Below, piece after piece: positions 11,782 to 23,275 of a stretch of 64,000 bases of DNA. Below the pieces are notes generated by a model. It ran no database searches, was not told where the DNA came from, and saw only the letters and a program-made list of their open reading frames with translations. The stretch is from the NCBI GenBank assembly GCA_023238725.1, contig CM041552.1, positions 16,159,147-16,223,146 on the forward strand, given 5' to 3'. Source of the DNA: Scortum barcoo (lineage: Eukaryota > Chordata > Actinopteri > Centrarchiformes > Terapontidae). The translations under genes and the position numbers were made by a program. Within the stretch, counting starts at the first letter, position 1; every line of letters begins with the position of its first letter.

Positions 11782-14700
11782 ATATATACATATATATATA
11801 TAGACACACAACTTCAAGTTTCACAATGCCTTTCTTAAAAACCAGCATGAGTTATATGTATTTTTGGGATGTATTTACTGCATGATCAGACTTTGCTTTC
11901 ATTAATATGCACCATTTTCCTCAGTTTACCTTGATGTTACCAGACCATTGCTGAATAAATGTCAACAAAAGAAAAGAAGGGCTTTAGATTTTAGGGTCGA
12001 GAAGATTTGCAAGAGTCACAACTTCAGTGCAAAAGTAAAAAAAAAAACAAATCACAGTTTGCATTATTCACTTTAACTCTTTGGCTTTTGAGAGTCTGCA
12101 TACAAAAATCCTAATACAATCTCAACTGCATTCAAATCTCTGACAAACTACCACAGAAATGGCTAGAAAGAAGCTACTGAGTAAAGAAACAAGAGTATAG
12201 ATTTGTACACTGAGGAAAGAACTGAAAGAGAAATTGCAAAACACCTAATGGTGTCCAACAAAAATGTCTTCTGATAAGTTACTCTTCATATAATAATCAT
12301 GTTTATTTTTTAAATCTATATACATACACACACACACACACACACACACATACATATATATGTACACATACTGTATAAAAAGAGAAAGAGAGAATCCGAG
12401 AGATGGACTTGCTTTAAATCTCCATTACAGCAGCTTCACTCACAGCTGTCTGACAGAGTTCACACAGTGCATGTCACTGCTGGGATATCGTGCCCCAGTG
12501 CACGATGGGACTGATAAAGATGGATTTGGATGACTGAACAGCAAAGAATAGATATGCCACCATGGCAACCCCATCCCCCAACCATCCCATAATAGCACAG
12601 CGCAGCGAGGCAGCTGAGAGGAGAGCGACGAGGGCACGGGGGGTCCAGAAGGAGAGCGACGAGGGCACAGGGGTAGCTCACTCAGCGCTAACGCTCCATT
12701 CAGCACTGTTGAAGTTGAAGCACACAGGGCTCTATGTGTGTGTATGTGTGTGTGTGTGTGTCTGTGTGTCTGTGATGTACCAGACCCCCAATGCCAGGTG
12801 ACCGTGTGTATTGCAAAATGTGTCTGTATAGATGCATTTGTGTCTACGTGTGTTTCTGTTTTTCTTGCATAAGCAGTGTCAGGCTGTTGTTGGGTTGTAA
12901 CAATAGCTCTGTCTCCACAGTGGCTGTTGCTATGCAAGGATAACAGCATCCATTTCACAGTGTGGCACTCATTCTCCTCTATCTATTCCTTCAACAAAGT
13001 CTGGCCCGTGTGTCTCAGTGTCTCAGTGTCAGCCACGTGCAGTCAGTGGCCCGTCACTTTGCATTCAATTTGACTTTTTAGCTTCAGAATTGAAAGAAAT
13101 TTATGTTTAAAAGCAGCAGTCCCACAGAGCTAACATGGCTGATGCTGAAAAACTGCAGCAACTGCCTTTCACTCTGCCCTTATGGTTGAGCAGGCTGAGC
13201 TTCACGCTGCGTAAACACAAAGTTGCAGATTTGACTCCAGCTCAGGACATTTCTTGTGTTGTCGAGCCTACATTCGCCCTCTGCGTTTGTCTCCTTCAGC
13301 TTTCCTGTCACTGCGCTCTCCAGCGAATCAAACTTTTCCCCGTCTGCAGAGTCAGAGTTACCTCGGCAGAGTCTGATTATGGCTTTGCCGAGCTAAGCTC
13401 AGCCCTGCTGCAGTTCATCCCCGTGGGTGTTCCCCCTGAATGGAGATAATGAGAGAAGTGCTGTGGTAGGAAGTTTACCTATAACCTTAGCCCAGTCAGG
13501 ACTACAGCGGACGGACAGACAGGCAGACAGCGCACTGCAACAAAGAGAGTTACATAACAACAAGAGAGGGGAAGAGGGAGGGAGACAAAGTTTTCCCATG
13601 CAGCATCCAAAGCCTCCTACAGCCCTCGTATCATTCTGTCTGCTTTCCTAACTTTGTTTGGCACTCTGCTTCTTTTACTCCCCTCTCTTGTCCTTTATCT
13701 GTGTCAGCTGCACATGCAGACTTCTGGCTTATCGCTGCAGCACCACATCATCAGAGAAAGAGAGGACCTGAGAGTGAAGGAGGAGATATGGTGCTCAAAA
13801 ATGCTCACTGACTCCAATAGATGACATTCCATTCGTAAAACATTAATATAAACCATTTTTAGTCTAGTTACAGGGTGTCATTTAGAAAATACCTATGGTC
13901 AACTTAAATTTAAAAAAAAATTAAAAATTAAACTTCTACCATTGAAGACCCCGACAAATCAGATCAGAAAAAATGGGACAGATGAACAACCCAGAGAGAA
14001 TCAAGGAGAGGAGGAAGAAAGAAAGAGGAGACCAAAAAACCATGAGGTGAGGACCCAATTAAATTATTGATCTGGCTCGGAAAGGAGAGATGGATGGATA
14101 GTGTCATGTTCAGACAAGAAGGAGGGGGGCAGGCGTTAGGGAGCCAAGAAATCGGATGAATGGAGAGCATGCAGGATAGATAAAGAGCGCTGCGGGGTGA
14201 TGGGGGCTGAGGGAGTTTCCCTTTGGGTGCAGGGACGTCTTAAGTTTCACAACAAAAAGCTCAGTGAGAATAAGACCAAGGCAATGCTGAACACAAAAAG
14301 GCAGAGATCACATCTTCATATAGGTTTTTTTTTTTCAAATATCAGTCAAGTGGATGTTTGATTGATGTTTGTTTTCTGTCATTCTGAAACGCATTTTATT
14401 TTTAGGCTGGACTTTCTGCTGATAAATTAGATTTAACAATGGTACAAGGACTGAATTATAATTGAATGACTCAATTATCACATGCTCTGAAGAGCTGGTG
14501 ACACAATGGAAAAGCTCTCATCTTTGGCTTTCAAACCATCATCAGAGATGTAAAAAGGCTTGAATTACATTGGTTGGCTGAAATTTTCTAACCTAACTTC
14601 ATTGTGTGCAGTTGACCTTTTTGTAATTTTATCATAAAGTCCAGCTCCAAGTAGAAGTCTGAGTAATTCGATTTGATAAAACGTCACTGCCTAATTCAGC

Positions 14701-17700
14701 TTTTTAATCCTTATGACAGATATGTTAAGTTATCCGATGCAGCAGCTGTTCTGCAAGCGTAAACTGTTCCTTGACATACCAACAGAGAGTCTGATCCAGC
14801 GACGCAGCAGCTGCTCTCTGACGCTGCTGACGGCTGACACTGCGTGCGGCTTCGTGCCTGTCACACAGCTTCTCTCTGAACCTCGCGGCATCAGGTGAGC
14901 GAGGGAAAAGCCAGCTTAGCCTTTAAATCTGCTCATGCTCTCACGCTAAATTTTGCTGTCTGTCTGTCTGCAGCGGCGTGAGGCTGAAACACACACAGCC
15001 TCTGGATATACCGTGAAACAGTGCGAGAGTGTGATATCTGGTGAGAAGTGCTGAGCCAAGCTAAGCGCCTGCTGACTGTAGCTGTATATCTAATGAAGGT
15101 TGTATCAATATTCTCATCGAAACACTCGGTAGAAAAGCAAATTAGTGTATTTCAAAATAGGTCCAAGATAAACTATTGCTTTAAGCTGTTGCTTCTTTTT
15201 ACCAAGTGAATGCAATAGCAAGTTTGTAATGTTTGCCAAACTGAATGAACTCTCTGTGACTTGTATTTTGAGTTTGTGAAAGTGTAAATGGGTCCATAGC
15301 AGACATAGTTTATCAAAATGTCATGCGTTTTATGTGGACACATACCAGGAAGTCCACATTTCACTGTGGGTCCTGCCCCACAGTGTAAACAAAACTAGGT
15401 CAAAACCTAATTTAAGGCCGGTCCTGTCTGAGCAATGCTATAGGAGACGACATCCCCTGTGTGGCTTGAGGGTTTTAACTGCTATACAAGCCTAAGAACC
15501 AATCCAGGTACAGTACAAAAGGCACATAAAAGAAGCAATTCTCACATTGTGTGCCAGGCAATTTACACACAGAAATTACAGATAGTGTTTGATTCACCGT
15601 CAAGATCAAACCAGGTGTTGTGACCACCACAGGTGATTTGTCATCTCAAAGGAATGGATTTCTAGACTCAAAGAGAAAGAAAATGATTTCCATGGGGGTC
15701 AAAGACTCCGAGCCCGTGAAGAGTCATCCAGTACAATACAGCTATACACTGTCACAAAGCAGAGGAATAAAGAGCACTCATGTTACTCTGAGACTGTGCA
15801 GACCACAGGTGTGGTGACTCAAAGCTTGTTTTATTGCTTGATCCCTCTGTGTCTGCCTTTGTCTCCCTATCTTTCTCTCTTTAAAAACTCTTTTACATTT
15901 ATTGATATCTACCACTTTTTCAATCAATACCACCTCCATCACTCATCTTGTCTCTCTCCCTCTTCTTCTGCCCTCCCCCGCCTCTCTCTACACTTCCCTC
16001 TGTGTTTACCCAGGTCAGTTTCTCTCTGACGTCAGTGGGGCGACTGAGCCGATGGGAACGTTTTTTTCCCCCCGCATTTTCAGATAGGAAAATTATAAGA
16101 ATAACAACGCGTCCTTAGGAAAACACAGCATGCATGGCCTGTAATGACCCCGGCGAGGTCAAAGTTCAATAAGATAAAAAACCTCCCACATGGGTTTGCG
16201 TGCAGTCAGATCACAGAGATACACGGACTGTGGCTGCACACAAAGACACTGCCTTTGGGCTTGGCTCGGCTTCGCCCCGACAACACTTGACCACATTGTG
16301 TGCATGTGTGTGTGCTAATTTGGCATTTTTATGGCCAAACATGCCAACAACCTGAACATAAATGCTAGCTCTGGCTGCCATTTCTCTCTCTCTCTCTTTT
16401 CATTTCCTGTCTCTCTCTCATCCATCAACCTGTTTTTTTTTTTTGTCTATTTCCGCCATTTCCTCACGCTCACCTTCTTTCTGCGGTGTGGCAGTTTCTT
16501 CATCTCCCCCCTCCTTGTCAGCACTGCAGCGGTATCCCTTCTTCTTCAGGATGTTGCAGATGAGGATACCCAGCAGGCCCATCACGCAGAAGATGGGCAC
16601 CAGAGCAAACACGGCGTACTCGGCTGACTTCTCCTCCGCGCTGCGCACCACCGTGCCGTTGACCGCCCCCCCTGCGCCGCTGGATGGACCTTTACCCACT
16701 GTCCTGACCGTCCTGACGTGCAAAGATGCTGTGAGAAAGGAGGAGAGTAGGCAGGGAAAAAGAGAGAACAGGATGTAAGCTAACAGGAGTCTTATTACAA
16801 TAAAGAGCAAATGATGAATGTTGAAGCATGTACAGGTAAACACTGCAGGGTCGTGCTTACTTTTCACACAGGGAGTCTGGGTGGAAACTTCCCCTGTTGC
16901 AGTGGAGTGAAACCTGCGAACGCAAAAAGAAAGGAGAGAATAGAGCATAATTAGAGAGATGGACTGAGAGCAAAAAAAAAAAAAAAGTGGGGAGCTGTTT
17001 TACAATGAAAGAATGAATCAGCGGTTTTAGCCTGTGGCATATTTTGCTCGCTACTTGATGTTGGCTGCCCATTGTGGCCAATGACATAGTGCGTGTGTGT
17101 GCCCGGGTGTTTTCTTGTTTTCTCGACGCAGAGAAAATGACAGGACTTAATTTAGAACAAATAAAAGTTTACGAGGTGCATGTTCGAGCGGAGTACTACA
17201 AATGTCGGACCTACAGCTTCATCGAAATGTGAGAGGATTAACAAGCAGGCAGGTGGGCCGACGACAGACAGAGACAAACAAACAAAGTGAGGGACAGACG
17301 GCGGCCCTTACTCAGGCAGACAGTCCCCGCAGACGGCATCAGAGGTGGCAGTGCCAGGGGTTGCAACCTTACGGCCGAGGATCTCGCAGGAGGCGTGCGG
17401 ACGGCAAAGTTCAGAGTCGAAGGCTTCTGAAAAGCTTCCAGTCGGGCACAACTGACACTGCACTTCCTCTGTTGGACTCTGGATCTGCCCACAAGCCTGG
17501 CAAGAAAGAAAACACTTCTAAACTCAGAAAAGAGGCAGAAAAGCACAGGATGAGGCATCCCGTGGTGCTGTCGAAGGGTTAGAGCCTTAAACTTGCAATA
17601 ACTTGTACTGGCTTTTAATTATACATCCTGTCTCTGCGTTAACTGGAATGAAAACAATCAGAACTTCTTTATATTTTCACATAAGTTGCTTCATGCGCTG

Positions 17701-18628
17701 TTCAACAAAAAGGTAAATACAAATATTTGGGTAATGAATGGTAGTTTTGTTGTATCAGTAACAGAGTGTGATCTTCGACAACTTCATAAATACAACCTGC
17801 AACAAAAGAGAAACATGACACACCTTGATGCAAAAACCCCCCTTTGGTTATAAAGCAATGTCAGACGTGTTTGTCATCATTAAACACTGATTTATGGAAG
17901 CAAATAACTTGATTTATGTTGACTGTGGTGACCCTAAACATAAATTATAAGCTTACAAGCTTTACAGTGAGGTGGTGGGAATAAACATTTTTATCCACAC
18001 TGAAGGTGTATGTATGGCAATTCATTTGGTTACTGTAAATACAAATGCATACAGTGATCTTTAATGTGAGGTTTGGTCATTTTTTTTCCCTGTCTGGTAT
18101 TCGACATTGGGTTGGAGATGACCATGTCACAAGTCATTTGCACTAAAATACATGTAAAACAGGTGGGGAAGGGAGTAGCAATAGCAACAGATATTGTAAA
18201 AGCAGAGATATGATGACCTAAAAATGCCCCTCAAAGTTGTTATCAATAATTTTATTTTGGTTTATAGTCTCACCTTGGAAGGCTCCTGGCCAGCAGGGCA
18301 TTGCAGACACGCGCACCCTTCCCCCCACCGACACTGCACTGCTGCAGTCCCACCACAGCCAAGCACCTGGAGGACACACACACACACACACACACAAATA
18401 CATATACACAAGCTCATCATGAGTCCGTGGGTTTAAGGTAAAATTGAATGCACACACTTACTTAATCATCCCGGTCTTTAAGGTGTCAAACTGAACATTA
18501 GATCAAACGAGGAACACACCTTAAAACTCCATAAGAAGTGTACACATGCAAGTATTTTGCATAAACACACACATGCCGACATTTACCGTGAGAAGGACAA
18601 GGGCTGAGCAGCAAAGGTGGTTCCTCAT
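6926..18628 (-). CDS. relt: RELT, TNF receptor superfamily member (TNFRSF19L)
   Basis: Type I membrane receptor of the TNFR superfamily; mammalian RELT binds RELL1/RELL2 and the kinase OXSR1, and human mutations cause amelogenesis imperfecta. Phase-consistent coding exons, 5' to 3', are 18628-18587, 18366-18274, 17496-17312, 16913-16861, 16728-16474, 11321-11241, 10567-10489, 8613-8230 and 7523-7395, then probably a terminal exon from 6929. A direct join gives 434 residues, against 430 in human RELT. Order: signal peptide (MRNHLCCSALVLL), cysteine-rich ectodomain about 18-122 (CLQCPAGQEPSK, CQLCPTGSFSE, VCGDCLPE), stalk with N-glycosylation site NGT, and TM about 162-184 (FALVPIFCVMGLLGILICNI). 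The cytoplasmic tail carries family blocks NEDTISVLVRLITEKK, ENAAALEELLLEYESKQ, a CxRC-type segment ending AQRKWP, and LTVLSVGRFQVAQIPEQKP. The ATG is the first in its exon, after an in-frame TAG. The last residues are unresolved. Confidence 0.93.
7395..7523 (-). CDS. relt: relt exon 10: FQVAQIPEQ block and serine-rich end
   Basis: 129 nt between ggccgacag and gtacga. FQVAQIPEQKPVIVETKT matches human FRVARIPEQ. A six-serine run and GIR follow, and the exon leaves two bases (AG). What follows is uncertain. Confidence 0.85.
8230..8613 (-). CDS. relt: relt exon 9: large proline-rich cytoplasmic region
   Basis: 384 nt between cttcgtcgcag and gtgaga. It contains LCPHQSHLHTISGLSGL, CTRCAQRKWP, a proline-rich linker and ELTVLSVGR, all with counterparts in the human tail. 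Unlike its flanks the exon is GC-rich, as is usual for proline-rich coding sequence. Confidence 0.9.
10489..10567 (-). CDS. relt: relt exon 8: ENAAALEELLLEYESKQ block
   Basis: 79 nt between tatttcag and gtatga. It encodes the conserved acidic/leucine-rich helix (human ENAAALEELLKEYHSKQ) and then a serine-rich turn. A TG microsatellite (10450-10479) sits about 10 nt downstream of the donor. Confidence 0.9.
11241..11321 (-). CDS. relt: relt exon 7: cytoplasmic NEDTISVLVRLITEKK block
   Basis: 81 nt between tcctttag and gtgggt. It enters two bases into a codon and leaves one base over. DLNEDTISVLVRLITEKK matches human ANEDTIGVLVRLITEKK. Confidence 0.9.
11702..11772. repeat. TA microsatellite
   Basis: About 35 uninterrupted TA units followed by TACACACATACATATATA. 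A perfect self-complementary tract of this length is prone to slippage and cruciform formation. Confidence 0.95.
12620..12668 (+). repeat. Direct repeat of ggagagcgacgagggcac
   Basis: The 18-nt word is found exactly at 12620-12637 and again at 12651-12668, 13 nt apart. It lies in a GC-rich patch of the relt intron, with no sign of coding. Confidence 0.8.
12693..12765 (-). repeat. Hairpin with ferritin-IRE-like apex next to a TG microsatellite (copy 2)
   Basis: Shares GCTCCATTCAGCACTGTTGAAG and CACACAGGGCTCTATGTGTG with 4209-4250. It differs by a six-base duplication (ttgaag) between the halves. As in copy 1, a TG run follows directly. Confidence 0.5.
16474..16728 (-). CDS. relt: relt exon 6: stalk, transmembrane helix and juxtamembrane tail
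   Basis: 255 nt, from after tttctcacag to gtgagc. Carries the glycosylation site NGT, the helix EYAVFALVPIFCVMGLLGIL and the basic stop-transfer KKKGYRC. This is the most strongly conserved block of the family and the best evidence that this is RELT, not TROY or EDAR. Confidence 0.93.
16861..16913 (-). CDS. relt: relt exon 5: short membrane-proximal cysteine segment
   Basis: A 53-nt exon between cgttcgcag and gtaagc. It completes a glutamate codon and gives FHSTATGEVSTQTPCVK. One cysteine remains where human RELT has CQPC. Phases on both sides match the neighbouring exons exactly. Confidence 0.83.
17312..17496 (-). CDS. relt: relt exon 4: main TNFR cysteine-rich domain
   Basis: Starts after cttgccag in phase 0 and ends two bases into a codon before gtaagg. 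CQLCPTGSFSEAF, CRPHASC and AVCGDCLPE align with the human CRPCPPGTFSAAW, CQPHARC and TLCGDC blocks. Confidence 0.9.
18274..18366 (-). CDS. relt: relt exon 3: end of signal peptide and first cysteine-rich segment
   Basis: 31 codons, phase 0 at both ends. Encodes the signal cleavage region and CLQCPAGQEPSK, equivalent to the CPPGEEP segment of human RELT. The acceptor is gtcctccag and the donor is gtgaga. Confidence 0.87.
18369..18397. repeat. CA microsatellite beside relt exon 3
   Basis: A CA run immediately upstream (in gene sense) of the exon 3 acceptor, so the polypyrimidine tract is a TG/TC-rich segment. Confidence 0.85.
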
Positions 18629-18661
18629 CTTCTTCAATGTATTCTTCTATGTACATATGAT
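18587..18661 (-). CDS. relt: relt exon 2: 5' UTR end, start codon and signal peptide
   Basis: The acceptor is ctcctttag just above 18661 and the donor is gtaaat below 18587. The ATG is at 18628-18626; 33 nt of 5' UTR precede it, with an in-frame TAG. The 14 codons give a hydrophobic signal peptide, completed by the next exon (VLGCGGTA). Confidence 0.85.
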
Positions 18662-21000
18662 CTAAAGGAGAGAGGAGACAGAGACAGGTCAGGAAAAGGG
18701 TTCATCACATTTTAAAACACGGCCAGGCTCGTATACAGCACACAGAAATATGGAAACTATAACTGTACCAAGGGCCAAGAAAAGAGTCAGATATAGGTGA
18801 CAGCAGATGACATTACAAGCCAAACTTTTTCACTCACACGAACACACGCATACAGCACATGAGCACACACACTCACACAGAGCCACACGCGATCACATGG
18901 TGAAAAAAAACACCTGAGTCATTTTTGCAACTTATCCAGAAGTACAGTGACTCGAGTGAATGGAGAGGTAAGGAGCAGTTGTAAACGCCGTAAATAACAT
19001 TTAACATGAATCAGGCTCTTTTTACGAACAGGAGTGAATGAAGCAGGGCTTTTCTGTGGCTATATTTGGGCGACTGCCGCTCGCACACACACACTCAAAG
19101 CGCTTATTCATGCTGCAACGTATTCATTTGCCAACACGTGCTGACCTTCTCAACACTTGACATTAGGTGCTCCTGGGATGAGCGTTTCCTAACATTTAGC
19201 TGAGTTAGAAAAACAAAGTCTTTATGTGGATTAATGTAATCAGTGTGTGATATCATGAGGAAAAAATGAGGAAGAGTGCACCGCTTTATGTTGCAGAACA
19301 AGTTTTATTCAAAGCTACTGAATATAAGTGAACAGAAAACCTCTTCCTTGAGTCACATGTTTAAATCGGTGTGTTACAGCAAAACAATGTGGTCATCTCT
19401 AAAGTTAGCTGTTTGCGGACGGAAAATATTTGACAGCAGTTTATCTAAAATAGCTTCACTCCCCTCGTGCACACTCACACATATACATTTATATGCACAT
19501 CCATGATTAGAAAGGTATGTATTACTGCACTTGACCGACACTCCTACAGAAATTCACAGACTTGATGTCCATTTATAGCATCCAGACACGTGCGCTGGCT
19601 CACCCTCAGATTTGAGATTTGTCTAAATCACAATGTGCTGACATGATGATCATATGCTGTCACATTAAAAGTTAAGCAGTCAGCGAGGTGACCATCCAAC
19701 AGGCAGAGGATTATGGTTCAAATAATGTGACAGCAAACATGCTGAAGTGTCACTGAATAAGAAAAAATCCTACAGGCAGATTTTCTTCTCAAGACCTTAA
19801 CATTTGCTCGACTCGCTCCACTGAACATGTGATAGCAGGTCTAGTGCCTGACAGACCGACTGAGCCCATGAATACATTTGAGAAATAACTGCATTTTAAG
19901 ATCAAGATTAGTATTTATCATACTGCTACAACAATGCGCTGACTTAAAAATAATTAGCTGCAATCACAGCTTCCACTGTGCGTCCTTCAACGAGTCAAGA
20001 TTTGTTGTTCGCTGCGCTCCCATTTGTGGCCACAATTGCACGGCTGCATGGGAGCAGTATTCTCAGGAGGGACCTCAGCCTGTCAGCGTGCAACAGGTCA
20101 TTTATGGGGGAGATTTTTACTTTCAGAAATGAAGATTCACACAGCATAAAAATCATTCTTTGCACTCTTCACACCACGAGCTGCTCAACTTCAGAGATCG
20201 ACAGCTCAATATTAAGAATGTTTTTTTTTCCTTTCTACTTTTGTACTAAGAGGAGAGTGACTGGCAGGCTGGTTAGCCAAAAATAGGCTTGTAAAAGAGC
20301 CACTGACCAAAGCGAAAACATGTGAGGCATTTTTGGAAAATGTCAAGCTAAAAAGAAGTGAGGGGAAAGACCAGAGTGACTAAAACAAGGATGAAAGAGA
20401 AGATGAGAAACTGAGGGAATGTAATGGAGTATTCGGCCAGAGTAGCCCAAAAGTAGAAAACAGAGGAGGAGGAAGAAAAGATGGAGGAAGACATAATGGC
20501 TTACATAGTGAAAGAAAGGGACAGGACGAGAAGGTGGGTGGGAGAGGAGAGAGACAGATCAGCATACTTACCCCAGACTTGCTGCTGACTGACACAGTTG
20601 CCGTGGCAACTCAGCGAGGATGCTGCGTATGCTGCTACAAATGCTGAGTCAGGGCCAAACTTAAATATGCTCTAACTTACTTACAGCCGTCTGAAGTGAC
20701 ACCAGCTCTTAATAAAAGCTGTCTTTGGTGCTACTTGGACAAGTAACTTGAAAGTGACTTGTTCAAATTTTACAACTAGAAAATGAAGATTGATAAACTT
20801 AAAGTCTACAAAGATCTAACAGTGAGAGTTAACAAATAAAATGCAGCTCGAGAAGTCCAAGAAATTACACAAAACTCAGACAAGTATGTGCAGCTGAGTG
20901 GAGAGTCCAGTGTACCTGCCTGTGTCTTATACTGTCACTCTGACCACAGACACACCCCTGACGTCTTTAAGCCTTCCCCCTTCTATCACAGCTAAAACAG

Positions 21001-21040
21001 AGTGTGTGTGTGTGTGTGTGTGTGACTCTGTGTGTGTGAC

Positions 21041-21106
<66 letters not shown>

Positions 21107-21127
21107 TGTGTGTTGTATGTGTGTGTG
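21001..21127. repeat. Long TG microsatellite
   Basis: Nearly continuous TG units with three short interruptions (actc, acac, ag). It creates artificial long frames on both strands. Confidence 0.95.
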
Positions 21128-22924
21128 AGGGATGAGGCCACTTTAATGCACCTCTTCACCTTTGACCACACAGTAAAACGTAATGTTTTAAACATTAGTT
21201 AGCAGGCAAATCAACACTTTTCCACTCAGACCCATTCATTCTCTTTCTATGTGTGGTCAGCACACACACACATACACATTACACACACACAAAGAAACAC
21301 ACAGCACATACACTTATACAGCATATCCCCGATGTATATGTGTAGCAATCATGTGGAGGTGGTATGCCTCGACATCGTCATTACCTGTGCATTAACTTAT
21401 ACTTGTTCATGCAGGTGACACACGCACATACACAAAAGACACATACACACACGTGAACACACAGGAAACATACACACACATACGCACAGAAGACACACAC
21501 TCACATATGTACACCAACATCTGGAATACCATAACATCCAGCCAACACCAAGCTGTGCCTTATACAAACAAGAAAATAAAAAATGCAACGAGTTTATGAT
21601 TTTGGTCCGGCAAGGCCCTCATGCCAATGACAGGCTGCTGAGGCATAATTTCAGGGAGGAAGAGAAAGATAAAGCGAGGACAGAAAAACCACTGGTTTGA
21701 AAAAACAACACGGGGCCGAAGGGCTGACGGGCCGATAGAGGCTGTGGAGGAAGAGAAAAGAGAGAGGGAGGGATGGAAAGAGGAGAAAGTGGCAGGGAGT
21801 GAGATCGGTAAAACTCCGGCCTGATAGCATGATATATTTAGAAGCGTTTGTTAAAATGCCATACAGACCAGAGCAAGAGGCTAATTACAAGTCACACACA
21901 CGTACATACATACACACTTATACACACATGCAAACATGCGCCCCCACACAAACACACACACACACAGCTGAAAAAAACGATCAATAAAACGACAATGATA
22001 GAGAGAGCAAAACAAAAATGGGACCTACAATTAAGTACCTCTTTTTCTGGAGCGCGTCAAGTAACAAATTGGACCGGGGTTAGAGGGGTTGAGGAATGTT
22101 GGTTTTCCACAGACAACCTCACTTGACCTCCACTGAGACGACTGTATTTAAAAGTCCGGCAGAGCGAGGTGAAACTGATTTACCATGAGATGAATGCACA
22201 TGATCTGAAATCATCATCTTAAAGCAGCACAATGTTTTTCAAAGGCCCGGTCAAGAATGTGACATACGGTAGGTCAGAGGAAGGTAAAACAAGACACCTG
22301 ATGGAGAGATTTGAAGGACAAGATGGAAATGTGTTAAAAAAAACAATTCCATGTCAGTTCAGTCTGTCTAACCTGTTTTAAAAAGGCTTGTCATTCGAGT
22401 AAGTGCGTAAAAACATCTGCTAGAAGTTCTTTTTCCTTTATGTAGCAATAAACTGTTTCTCGATCACACTTTGCAACACTAAAACTCCACTTAGAGTCAG
22501 TCATCTCTTCTTCCACCTGCTGGCTATTCACATCTAAAGAGTGTGTGCAGCATCAACACATGCAGCGAAAATGTGCTTGAAATACAAAATACATGTGAGA
22601 GGATGTCCAAAAAGGATGTCCACAACGTGCCAGCTCCCTGACCGCTGCCGTCAGAAGTCAACCATTCACAGCCAGGCACTCCAAGCCAGCGCTGTCTGCA
22701 TGTGATGCATTCGCATTTAAATCCAGTTTGTCTGAGGTTTTTCCCCAGAAAACCCGCTACAAAAGTGACCGCCACACGTGGAACTTCCACCAGACCTACA
22801 GGCACATGACCCCCTCCGTGTCCACGCCTGGTCCGCCTTTCAAGCTCCCACCCCTCCCTTCATTATCCCATCCATGACAAAATGCTCCTTGGACCTACAG
22901 CAGTCCATCGTCTTCTGAAGTAAT

Positions 22925-23275
22925 AGCTCCACATTTTGGGAAATACACGTTGTAGTTAGATGCCAAGATCGATACCTCTCCAGTGTCTAAATAGAGAAAT
23001 AGCACGCAATCCATCATGAAATCACCAAAAACTTCAGCTTGTAAACAAGATATAATTTATAATCTTTAAAGGCGTGTCAGGCAGATTAATTTTGGACAGA
23101 ACCAGGCTAGCAGTTTCCCCCTGTTTCCAGTCTTTATGCTAAGCTAAGCTAACAGGCCACTGGCATATTTAACAGACAGACATGAGAGCGGTGTGAATCT
23201 TTTCAACTGGTTCACAGAAAGACAGTGAATAAGATTGACTCCACAATGTCTCACTACTGCTTTAAAAATATTTGA
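22925..23275 (-). repeat. Dispersed foldback element, copy 1
   Basis: The left part reads cacattttgggaaatacac with gatcgatacctctccagtg. The right part reads gtttccccctgtttccag, tctttatgctaagctaagct and gacatgagagcggtgtgaat, which is the same arm inverted. The loop contains the aagatataatttat/ggcagatt words shared with the other copies. I recall this as a common percomorph repeat but not its database name. Confidence 0.7.

Larger units (their letters stand above)
11322..16473 (-). other. relt intron between exons 6 and 7
   Basis: 5.2 kb. Holds a long TA run (11702-11772), CA runs near 12325-12352, the second IRE-like hairpin block (12693-12740), an 18-nt direct repeat (12620-12637 and 12651-12668), and CT-rich tracts at 15850-16010. 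No coding exon is supported. Confidence 0.5.

Noticed and set aside
13135..13449. Plus-strand 104-codon frame starting MADAEKLQQL in a relt intron
   Set aside because: No family resemblance and no splice or polyadenylation context tied to it; more likely chance in a GC-richer patch.
20898..21195. Cys/Val- and Thr/His-rich frames on both strands
   Set aside because: Pure translation of the TG/CA microsatellite.
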